This document shows, piece by piece, positions 1 through 6,421 of a DNA stretch of 10,128 bases; the first letter of the stretch is position 1, and each line of letters begins with the position of its first letter. Position numbers and translations under genes: made by a program. The DNA lies in assembly GCA_945957495.1 (NCBI GenBank), contig CAMFLG010000076.1:1-10128 (forward strand), given 5' to 3'. Origin of the DNA: an uncultured Pseudorhodobacter sp. (GTDB lineage Bacteria > Pseudomonadota > Alphaproteobacteria > Rhodobacterales > Rhodobacteraceae). The notes below the pieces were generated by a model. It ran no database searches. It was not told where the DNA came from and saw nothing but the letters and a program-made list of their open reading frames with translations.

Positions 1-4
1 GGCG

Positions 5-1260
<1,256 letters not shown>

Positions 1261-1264
<4 letters not shown>

Positions 1265-1860
1265 ACCAGCATCCCCGCCAGAATGTCATCCACCAGTGCA
1301 GGGGTGTCGGCAGGCCCCGGCAGTTGATCGTTCAGCAACAGATACCACAGCAGCGCGATGATCTTCTGTTCGGCCCGGCGCGGCGTCAGCGCCGGGTTCA
1401 ACTCTCCCCTCTGCCGCGCCTGCAGCACAATGCGGTCGATATGGTGCCAGCGCCGCGTCCGTTCGTCCACAAGGGCCGCCTGCACGCCTGCATCCATCTG
1501 CGCCTCGGCGATCAACAGCCGCAACAGCGGGGCGGTCGCCGTAGCACCATCATCCCCCCGCCACCGCGCCAGCATCGCGCCGACATATTCGATCAGATCG
1601 CCGCGCAGGCTGCCGGTGTTTGGCCGCGCCACCTCTTGCTTTGACGCCGAATACAGCGACAGCAGCAGATGCGCCTTGCTGGGCCACCAGCGATAGATTG
1701 TGGCCTTGCCCGCGCGTGCGCGCTTGGCCACCGCCTCGATGGTCAGCGCCGCATAGCCGACCTCACGGATCAGCTCTGCCGTCGCCGTCAGCACCGCCGC
1801 CTCGGTTTCCGGGCTGCGCCGCGCCCCGATCGAGGCGCGAGAAATCTCGGGCGTGTTCAT
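1261..1860 (-). CDS. TetR/AcrR-family transcriptional regulator
   Basis: A 199-residue protein with the TetR architecture. The N-terminal DNA-binding domain (about residues 18-65) has the helix-turn-helix LTIEAVAKRARAGKATIYRW followed by WPSKAHLL (39-66). A helical ligand-binding and dimerisation domain fills the rest. The WWPSK motif after the recognition helix is common in one large TetR subgroup. The ATG at 1860 is preceded by AAGGGG at a good distance. A perfect 20-bp palindrome lies 13-32 bases upstream and also sits in front of the divergent small membrane protein gene. From the usual behaviour of divergent TetR genes I infer a repressor of itself and that neighbour. The ligand cannot be told from sequence. 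The 3' end overlaps the proA stop by four bases. Confidence 0.92.
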
Positions 1861-1868
1861 TTTACCCC

Positions 1869-1897
1869 TTGCGAAACGGAACGTTCCGTTTCATATA
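1869..1897 (+). promoter_or_regulatory. Candidate promoter for the small membrane protein gene
   Basis: A TTGCGA hexamer (1869-1874) and CATATA (1892-1897) are 17 bases apart, a fair sigma-70-type pair upstream of the gene starting at 1928. The 20-bp palindrome occupies the whole spacer, so a bound repressor would block polymerase. Neither hexamer is a strong match, so this remains a candidate. Confidence 0.35.
1873..1892. promoter_or_regulatory. Perfect 20-bp palindrome, probable TetR-family operator
   Basis: The bases GAAACGGAACGTTCCGTTTC equal their own reverse complement across all 20 positions. The palindrome lies in the 67-bp gap between the divergent TetR gene and the small membrane protein gene. 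This is where TetR-family autorepressors normally bind, and the size and dyad symmetry fit a dimer (or pair of dimers) binding site. A hairpin role is less likely because the arms meet with no loop. The binding assignment is inference. Confidence 0.75.
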
Positions 1898-1927
1898 TCG
1901 AGACGAAGCGTATCGTTGGAGATTGTC

Positions 1928-2155
1928 ATGAACGCCCCCGCAGGTAAACCCCGTAATCCGTCTCGTCTGCGCTTTGCGCTGTTGGTGTTTCTGGCGGTCT
2001 ATCCGCTGGTGACACTGGGCCTTAGCGCCCTGATCCCGCTGACACCTGGCTGGCCCTTGCCGCTGCGCACGCTGGTTCTGGTGCCCGTGGTGGTGGCGGC
2101 AATGGTCTGGGTCATCATCCCCACCATCCAGACCCGGCTGCGCCACTGGCTGTAA
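1928..2155 (+). CDS. Small two-helix inner-membrane protein resembling the C-terminal membrane part of ABM-superfamily proteins
   Basis: A 75-residue protein with a short basic cytoplasmic N-terminus (AGKPRNPSRLR). It has two predicted membrane segments, about residues 15-37 (FALLVFLAVYPLVTLGLSAL) and 47-66 (RTLVLVPVVVAAMVWVIIP), joined by a loop with PGWPLPL, and a basic tail TRLRHWL. From memory, the order R-(x)-aliphatic-AVYPLVTL, then LPLRTLVL, then a proline near the end and a terminal W-L is what is seen in the membrane tail of 'antibiotic biosynthesis monooxygenase superfamily' proteins. Here no monooxygenase domain is attached. The ATG at 1928 is chosen because GGAG (1918-1921) sits six bases before it. 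An in-frame ATG at 1853 would run through the operator and is rejected. The function is unknown. Context suggests it is the main target of the divergent TetR regulator. Confidence 0.8.
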   Translation: MNAPAGKPRNPSRLRFALLVFLAVYPLVTLGLSALIPLTPGWPLPLRTLVLVPVVVAAMVWVIIPTIQTRLRHWL

Positions 2156-2160
2156 GGTCG

Positions 2161-2757
2161 TCAAAAGCTCAAGGTGATCTCATTCGCCGTCAGTTCCGTG
2201 GACAGGCGGCGGTGTTGGCGGATGACTTCCTCGGGCACCAGCAGGAACTGCACCTGCGCAGGGCCGACCTCTACCGCCGGATCGGGGGCAATCAGGCATT
2301 CCCACAGCCGCGCCTCGATCTTCAGCCGTGGACCGGCGGCGCGCAGGTTCCACCGCGGATCCTCCCAGCCGATGGTGATCTGCCCGCCATGCGGCAGGGC
2401 GGTTTCCAGACAAAGGATCAGCAGAAACATCAGTTTCACATCGCGCCGGGCCAGATCGACCGGACCCTGCCAGTCGATCGAATACCGCCCGCTTTCCGTC
2501 ATCCCGGCCAGAATGGATTTCACCTCGGTGCCCGCCATCCGCTGATCGGTGCTGGCCGCGCCAAAGGCGATGCGAAAGAACTTGATGCGGGCGTTGGCGT
2601 GGCCAATGCTTTCGGTGATCAGCGAAAGCTCTGGCCCCTTCATCGCGGTTTCCATCACGAACAGTTCTACCCCGTTGCCGATGGCCCCGATCGGGCTGAT
2701 AAGGTCGTGACAAATGCGCGATCCGACAAGGGCGGCAAGGTCGGGTTTGTCTGGCAT
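2161..2757 (-). CDS. chpT: Histidine phosphotransferase ChpT
   Basis: A 198-residue protein of the ChpT family. ChpT takes phosphate from the hybrid kinase CckA and passes it to CtrA (and CpdR) in the alphaproteobacterial cell-cycle/motility phosphorelay. The hallmark is RICHDLISPIGAIGNGVEL (residues 14-32), with His17 as the predicted phospho-acceptor in a dimerising helical hairpin. The C-terminal half (from about residue 80) resembles a degenerate, non-catalytic ATPase-like fold, with LMFLLILCLETALPHGG around 109-125. The ATG at 2757 is chosen because AGAGGA lies upstream and it gives the usual ChpT N-terminus. The frame stays open further upstream, but that part is not ChpT-like and overlaps the divergent DUF3553 gene. 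In Rhodobacter the pathway also controls gene transfer agent and motility genes (family knowledge). It converges with the small membrane protein gene across a 5-base gap. Confidence 0.9.
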   Translation of the reverse strand: MPDKPDLAALVGSRICHDLISPIGAIGNGVELFVMETAMKGPELSLITESIGHANARIKFFRIAFGAASTDQRMAGTEVKSILAGMTESGRYSIDWQGPVDLARRDVKLMFLLILCLETALPHGGQITIGWEDPRWNLRAAGPRLKIEARLWECLIAPDPAVEVGPAQVQFLLVPEEVIRQHRRLSTELTANEITLSF

Positions 2758-2789
2758 CAACGATGTCCTCTGGCAGGAAAGGGGCAGAT

Positions 2790-2963
2790 ATGGCGGCGTT
2801 CTGGGAACCGGGCATGCTGGTGCGTCATCCGGGCCAACCCGATTGGGGGCTGGGGCAGGTGCAGTCCAGCATCGGCCACCGGCTGACGGTGAATTTTGAA
2901 CATGCGGGCAAGGTGGTGGTTGACCTCCGGCAAGTGGAACTGACGCCTGTTTTCGCCAGTTGA
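2790..2963 (+). CDS. DUF3553 family small protein
   Basis: A 57-residue protein nearly all made of one small beta-rich domain: WEPGMLVRHPGQPDWGLGQV (5-24), then SIGHRLTVNFEHAGKVVVDL (27-46). It matches the DUF3553 proteins I know from alphaproteobacteria. The pattern of G-x-x-V-x-H-P ... W/F-G-x-G-x-V ... V-x-F-x-x-x-G-K resembles the Tudor/KOW-like C-terminal domain of UvrD/PcrA helicases, so a nucleic-acid or RNA polymerase contact is possible (inference). The ATG at 2790 is preferred over the in-frame ATG at 2763 because AGGAAAGGGG precedes it at good spacing and family members start close to this position. Only 32 bases separate it from chpT, so its promoter must overlap the start of chpT. 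Confidence 0.85.
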   Translation: MAAFWEPGMLVRHPGQPDWGLGQVQSSIGHRLTVNFEHAGKVVVDLRQVELTPVFAS

Positions 2964-2975
2964 CGCAGTATTTGG

Positions 2976-2990
2976 TTAATCTGTGGTTAA
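2976..2990. promoter_or_regulatory. Candidate CtrA binding site (TTAA-N7-TTAA)
   Basis: Two TTAA half-sites (2976-2979 and 2987-2990) are separated by exactly seven bases. Read on the minus strand it is TTAACCACAGATTAACC, which fits the CtrA consensus TTAA-N7-TTAAC. It lies in the 119-bp gap between DUF3553 and olsB, in AT-richer DNA than its surroundings. Targets could be olsB-olsA (start 93 bases downstream) or, given the strand that fits best, a longer leader transcript towards chpT. Occupancy by CtrA is inferred. Confidence 0.5.
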
Positions 2991-3082
2991 TGCAACCGCA
3001 GGCTGCATTCTCCCATGGTTGCAAACCCCGCGCCTGCCGCCTAAGACAGGGCAGGCCCTTGAAAGACCGATGGACGCAGCCG

Positions 3083-3868
3083 ATGATTGCCGACGACGCC
3101 CAGTTCACCCTGCGCCTTGCTGCGGATGCGCGGGATTTGCGCGCCGCCCAACGCCTGCGCTACCGCGTGTTTGTTGAGGAACTTGGCGGCACCGGCCCGC
3201 TGGTCGATGCCCAAGATCGGCTGGAACGCGACGAATTCGACCCGTATTTCGACCATCTGCTGCTGATCGACCCCAAACGCGACGCCGACGCGCTAGAGGA
3301 TGTGGTGGGCGTCTACCGCCTGCTGCCCTCGGACCGGCTGGCGCAGACCGGCCGGTTCTATTCGGAAAGCGAATATGATCTGGCGCCGCTGAAGGCCACC
3401 GGGCGGCGACTGCTGGAACTGGGGCGGTCCTGCGTGCATCCCGATTATCGCGGCACGGCAGCGATGTTCCATCTGTGGAACGCGTTGGCCGATTATGTGC
3501 TGGAACGCGAGATCGAGGTGCTGTTCGGCGTGGCCTCGTTCCATGGCACCGATATTGCCGCGCTGGCGCAGCCCTTGGCCAACCTTTACCACAACCACCT
3601 TGCGCCCCCGGCGCTGCGCGTGCGCGCCCTTCCGGCGCACCGGCAAAGCATGAACCTTCTGCCCGCCGATCAGGTCAACCAAAAGGCCGCCATCGCGGGC
3701 ACACCGGCGCTGATCAAGGCCTATCTGCGGCTGGGCGGCTTTGTCGGCGAAGATGCCTGGATCGACCATGCCTTCAACACCACCGATGTGTTCCTCTTGA
3801 TGGACACCGTGAAGATGAGCGCCAAGCACCGCGAATTCTACACCCGCAAACGGGCCCGCGACGCATGA
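3083..3868 (+). CDS. olsB: L-ornithine N(alpha)-acyltransferase OlsB
   Basis: A 261-residue GNAT-superfamily protein that matches OlsB. OlsB joins a 3-hydroxyacyl chain from acyl carrier protein to the alpha-amino group of ornithine, giving lyso-ornithine lipid. Family landmarks are RDLRAAQRLRYRVFVEEL (18-34), DHLLLID and VVGVYRLLPSD (57-63, 74-84), FYSESEYDL (92-100), the acetyltransferase-like core ELGRSCVHPDYRG (112-124) and LFGVASFHGTD (147-157), and a C-terminal GGFVGEDAWIDHAFNTTDV. The ATG at 3083 gives the normal N-terminus, but the Shine-Dalgarno match is weak. An in-frame TTG at 3059, preceded by AGG motifs, is a less likely alternative. Its stop overlaps the olsA start as ATGA, so the two are translationally coupled. 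In Rhodobacter capsulatus ornithine lipid affects c-type cytochrome levels (literature memory). Confidence 0.93.
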   Translation: MIADDAQFTLRLAADARDLRAAQRLRYRVFVEELGGTGPLVDAQDRLERDEFDPYFDHLLLIDPKRDADALEDVVGVYRLLPSDRLAQTGRFYSESEYDLAPLKATGRRLLELGRSCVHPDYRGTAAMFHLWNALADYVLEREIEVLFGVASFHGTDIAALAQPLANLYHNHLAPPALRVRALPAHRQSMNLLPADQVNQKAAIAGTPALIKAYLRLGGFVGEDAWIDHAFNTTDVFLLMDTVKMSAKHREFYTRKRARDA

Positions 3869-4686
3869 GCGACTGGAAGGATGCCGTGCTGACCTGGCCG
3901 CGCATCGGGGGGCGGGGCTGGCTGCGGGTGGTCTGGCGTGGGCTTGCGTTGGGGATCGTCACCTATGGCTGCCTGATCCTGCTGCTGCTTCTGCGGCTGA
4001 TCGAACGCCCGCTTTGCGGGCAAAACCGCCCCGTCACCCCCTACATCACCCAATTCGTCTGCCGCATGGCCTTTCCGATCCTGCGCATCGGGCTTTCCAC
4101 CACCGGCACGCCGATGCGGCAAAAGGGGGCGGTGGTGGCAAACCATTCGTCCTGGCTGGACATCTTCGCGCTGAACGCCGTCCAGCGCGGCTATTTCGTG
4201 GCGAAATCCGAAGTCTCGGGCTGGGCGGGCATCGGCTGGCTCGCCCGCGCCACCGGAACCGTCTTTATCGCCCGCAAGGGCACCGAGGCAAAGCGCCAGC
4301 AGGAACTGTTCGAGGATCGCCTGCGCGCGGGCCATCGGCTGATGTTCTTCCCCGAAGGCACCAGCACCGATGCAACGCGGGTGCTGCCGTTCAAATCAAC
4401 GCTGTTCGCCGCCTTTTACACGCACGGGCTGGACCACATCCTGCATATTCAACCAGTGACGGTGGTTTACCATGCCCCGCCGGGGCGCGATCCGCGCACA
4501 TACGGTTGGTGGGGCGATATGGATTTCGCGCCGCATCTGTTGCAGGTGCTGGCTGCCGCGCCGCAGGGCCGGGTCGAGATCATCTTTCACCCCGAAGTCC
4601 CGGTCAGCGCCTTTGCGGGCCGCAAAGACCTTGCCGCCTATTGCGAACGGGTGATCCGCACCGGCCACCCGTTGGCGAACAGCTGA
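3865..4686 (+). CDS. olsA: Lyso-ornithine lipid O-acyltransferase OlsA (PlsC family)
   Basis: A 273-residue member of the 1-acyl-glycerol-3-phosphate acyltransferase (PlsC) family. It has an N-terminal membrane segment at about residues 22-45, the catalytic H-x4-D motif as NHSSWLD (His94, Asp99), a substrate-binding motif FFPEGTS (161-167) and the P-V-T-V-V-Y block (197-202). Together with the adjacent OlsB this indicates O-acylation of lyso-ornithine lipid to ornithine lipid at the inner membrane. Taken alone, the sequence could also be a phosphatidic acid-forming PlsC, and some OlsA enzymes do both. The start is the ATG inside the ATGA overlap with olsB. The stop directly abuts the stop of the convergent ThiE-like gene, with no bases between. 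Confidence 0.92.
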   Translation: MSDWKDAVLTWPRIGGRGWLRVVWRGLALGIVTYGCLILLLLLRLIERPLCGQNRPVTPYITQFVCRMAFPILRIGLSTTGTPMRQKGAVVANHSSWLDIFALNAVQRGYFVAKSEVSGWAGIGWLARATGTVFIARKGTEAKRQQELFEDRLRAGHRLMFFPEGTSTDATRVLPFKSTLFAAFYTHGLDHILHIQPVTVVYHAPPGRDPRTYGWWGDMDFAPHLLQVLAAAPQGRVEIIFHPEVPVSAFAGRKDLAAYCERVIRTGHPLANS

Positions 4687-5307
4687 TCAGCCCAAGGGCG
4701 CGATCAGTGCCCGCAGCGCCTGCACCGGATCTTCAGCCCCCCAGATCTCTTCGCCAATGCCGAAGAAATCCGTCACCGGACCGAATTTCGCCACCAGATC
4801 GGCGGTCAGCGCGCCTTCGGCGATCACCGGAACCTCGATCACCTGCGACCACCACTCGAACAGGTCAAACTCTGCCTGTGCGCCATTGCCCAAGGGGGTC
4901 GCGCCCACCGGGCCAAAGGCGATGTAATCCGCCCCCGCCTCGCCCGCGTTCATGCCGTCATGCCGGGTCACGCCGCAAAACGCGCCCACAATCGAATCCG
5001 GCCCCAATTCCTTGCGCACATAGCGCACCTGCCGCGCGCCATCGGTCAGATGCACCCCGTCCAACCCCAACCGCTCGACCATCAGCAGATGGTTCTCGAT
5101 CACGATGGCCACATCGCGGGCATGGCTGACCAGACGGCAGGCGTCGCCCGCGCGCATGATCATATCCTCATCCTTGCCCGCCAGCGCCAGCCGCACACAG
5201 GCAATATCCACGCTGTCCAGCACCCGCGCCAGAAGGTCGGGAAACACCTCCAGATCAAGGGCCGGAGGGGTGATCAAAGTGATCTGCGGGCGTTCGGTGT
5301 CGGCCAT
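4687..5307 (-). CDS. ThiE/TenI-superfamily protein (annotated thiamine phosphate synthase-like)
   Basis: A 206-residue TIM-barrel protein of the thiamine phosphate synthase/TenI superfamily. Visible features are the early strand ITLITPP (9-15), IENHLLMVERLGLDGVHLTD (70-89), which corresponds to the ThiE N-D-(x)n-GADGVHLGQ strand, IVGAFCGVTRH (106-116), and GADYIAFGPVGATPLGNG (125-142). True ThiE enzymes carry a T-K-x-K/T-P loop after the GPVF motif and an aspartate in the VND motif. Here these are TPLGNGAQAEFD and IENH, so catalysis in thiamine synthesis is uncertain. It may be a divergent paralogue. The ATG at 5307 is chosen over the TTG at 5310 because GGAG lies six bases upstream of the ATG. 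No thi gene lies nearby and no TPP riboswitch is evident in the 164-bp leader region. Confidence 0.8.
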   Translation of the reverse strand: MADTERPQITLITPPALDLEVFPDLLARVLDSVDIACVRLALAGKDEDMIMRAGDACRLVSHARDVAIVIENHLLMVERLGLDGVHLTDGARQVRYVRKELGPDSIVGAFCGVTRHDGMNAGEAGADYIAFGPVGATPLGNGAQAEFDLFEWWSQVIEVPVIAEGALTADLVAKFGPVTDFFGIGEEIWGAEDPVQALRALIAPLG

Positions 5308-5413
5308 CAAGGGCTCCTTCGCTGACTTGCGCCCGCTTTAGCGCAGATCAAAGGGATTTGCTACTTGGGCAGCAGGGTTTTTGCGATGCATTGCGCGCGC
5401 GGCCCGCCTGCGG

Positions 5414-5450
5414 TTGTCACCTCGCCCCGCCTGGCGTATCAGGCAGGGCG
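5414..5450 (+). promoter_or_regulatory. Candidate trmJ promoter with overlapping hairpin
   Basis: TTGTCA (5414-5419) and TATCAG (5437-5442), 17 bases apart, form a fair sigma-70-type promoter 30 bases before trmJ. The same stretch holds an inverted repeat, CGCCC-C-GCCTG (5423-5433) and CAGGC-A-GGGCG (5440-5450), with a 6-base loop and one mismatch. Whether the hairpin matters depends on where transcription begins. Neither element is proven. Confidence 0.3.
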
Positions 5451-5471
5451 TTTGCTGATCATAGGCCCCAC

Positions 5472-6224
5472 ATGACCCCGCCCGCCGCTATCCCACCCGC
5501 CTTCATCCTCGTGCGCCCGCAAATGGGCGAAAACATCGGCGCCGCCGCCCGCGCGATGCTGAACTTCGGGTTGGAACGGATGCGGATCGTCGCCCCGCGC
5601 GATGGCTGGCCGAATTCGGCCGCGGTGGCGATGGCCTCTGGCGCGGGCCGGGTGCTGGATGCTGCGGGGTTGTTCCCCACGGTGCAGACGGCGATTGCAG
5701 ATTGCGATTTCGTCTTTGCCACCACCGCGCGTGGCCGCGAACTGACCAAACCGATCTATTCGCCCGAGGCCGCCATGACCCACGCCCGCGCCCTTGTGGC
5801 TGCGGGCAAGAAGGTCGGCGTGCTGTTCGGCCCCGAACGCGCCGGGCTGGAAAACGAAGATGTCGTGCAGGCCAATGCCATCATCACCGTGCCGGTGAAC
5901 CCCGACTTCCCCTCGCTGAACCTCGCGCAATGCGTGCTGCTCTTGGGCTATGAATGGCGCCGGCAATCCGAACCCGCCCCCGATGTGGTGATGGAAATGG
6001 CCCGCACCGACTTTGCCAGCGCGTTGGAGGTGGAAAAGCTGGGCGATCATTTCGAGGAACGGCTTGACGCGGCAGGCTTCTTCTTTCCGCCAGCCAAAGT
6101 GCCCGGCATGAAGGCAAGCCTGCGCAACATGTGGTCCCGGCTGGGTCTGACCCGGGCCGAAGTGCAAACCTTCCACGGCATGCTGCGCCAGATCGCCTAC
6201 AAACTGCGCCAGCAGGGCGAATAG
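5472..6224 (+). CDS. trmJ: tRNA (cytidine/uridine-2'-O-)-methyltransferase TrmJ
   Basis: A 250-residue SPOUT-class RNA methyltransferase of the TrmH/TrmJ group, close in length to E. coli TrmJ. TrmJ methylates the 2'-OH of nucleotide 32 in the tRNA anticodon loop using S-adenosylmethionine. The motifs in order are NIGAAARAMLNFG (21-33), VFATTARGRELTKP (81-94), the knot motif GVLFGPERAGLENEDV (116-131), and NPDFPSLNLAQ (143-153), which close the cofactor pocket. A helical C-terminal extension (about 175-250) with FFFPPAKVPGMKASLRNMWSRL is typical of TrmJ rather than TrmH. The start at 5472 gives the family N-terminus but lacks a clear ribosome binding site. The next gene, pckA, converges on it across a hairpin-rich gap. 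Confidence 0.9.
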   Translation: MTPPAAIPPAFILVRPQMGENIGAAARAMLNFGLERMRIVAPRDGWPNSAAVAMASGAGRVLDAAGLFPTVQTAIADCDFVFATTARGRELTKPIYSPEAAMTHARALVAAGKKVGVLFGPERAGLENEDVVQANAIITVPVNPDFPSLNLAQCVLLLGYEWRRQSEPAPDVVMEMARTDFASALEVEKLGDHFEERLDAAGFFFPPAKVPGMKASLRNMWSRLGLTRAEVQTFHGMLRQIAYKLRQQGE

Positions 6225-6241
6225 CCGCCCGCCGGGGCAGG

Positions 6242-6344
6242 TGTCAAAATCCTTGCAAGGATTTTGACAAATTTCTTCGAAGAAATTTGCCCGGAATTTT
6301 CGAAAATTCCGGCAGGGGCTTTGCCCCTCGCCGCGTGCCGCGGC
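6242..6344. repeat. Array of five back-to-back palindromes/hairpins (Rhodobacterales-type intergenic repeat)
   Basis: There are three loopless perfect palindromes in a row: 28 bp (6242-6269, core TCCTTGCAAGGA), 22 bp (6268-6289, core CTTCGAAG) and 22 bp (6291-6312, core TTTCGAAA). Their centres are exactly 23 bases apart (6255/6256, 6278/6279, 6301/6302). They are followed by two short stem-loops with 3-base loops: AGGGGC-TTT-GCCCCT (6314-6328) and GCCGCG-TGC-CGCGGC (6330-6344). The first three are AT-rich in a GC-rich genome. The array begins 17 bases after the trmJ stop. From memory, similar multi-palindrome strings, often followed by a GAGTATTTGG-like motif as here (6352-6361), recur between Rhodobacterales genes. 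They may act as bidirectional terminators, mRNA 3' stabilisers or protein-binding repeats. Confidence 0.8.
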
Positions 6345-6379
6345 TCACCCCAGAGTATTTGGGCCAATGTGAAATGGCA

Positions 6380-6415
6380 AAGGGCGCAGGGGGAAAGCCC
6401 GCGCGCCCTTGTTTT
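6380..6415. terminator. Terminator-like hairpin between convergent trmJ and pckA
   Basis: The stem AAGGGCGC (6380-6387) pairs with GCGCCCTT (6403-6410), and a 3-bp inner stem GGG/CCC can form inside the 15-base loop. On the plus strand GTTTT follows, giving a modest U-tract for trmJ transcripts. On the minus strand the hairpin starts 11 bases after the pckA stop but is followed by only three T. It probably works with the upstream palindrome array. Confidence 0.55.
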
Positions 6416-6421
6416 GTCGGA

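Noticed and set aside
2991..3023. Inverted repeat TGCAACC/GGTTGCA between DUF3553 and olsB as a terminator
   Set aside because: The 7-bp stem has a 19-base loop and no T-run on either side, so it is too weak to call a terminator. A leader structure for olsB cannot be excluded.
2758..3108. Upstream in-frame extension of chpT by 117 codons
   Set aside because: It overlaps the well-supported DUF3553 gene on the other strand and has no ChpT-like sequence. The start at 2757 has its own ribosome binding site.
3475..3864. Open frame upstream of and in phase with olsA, giving a 403-residue protein
   Set aside because: The added part overlaps olsB in another frame and has shadow-type composition. 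The olsA start at 3865 with the ATGA overlap is standard.
5308..5471. Possible TPP riboswitch upstream of the ThiE-like gene
   Set aside because: No conserved CTGAGA or ACCTGATC-type thi-box motifs are seen on the minus strand in this gap.
5439..6176. 245-codon minus-strand open frame antisense to trmJ
   Set aside because: A histidine/arginine/glycine-rich shadow of trmJ with no recognisable domain.
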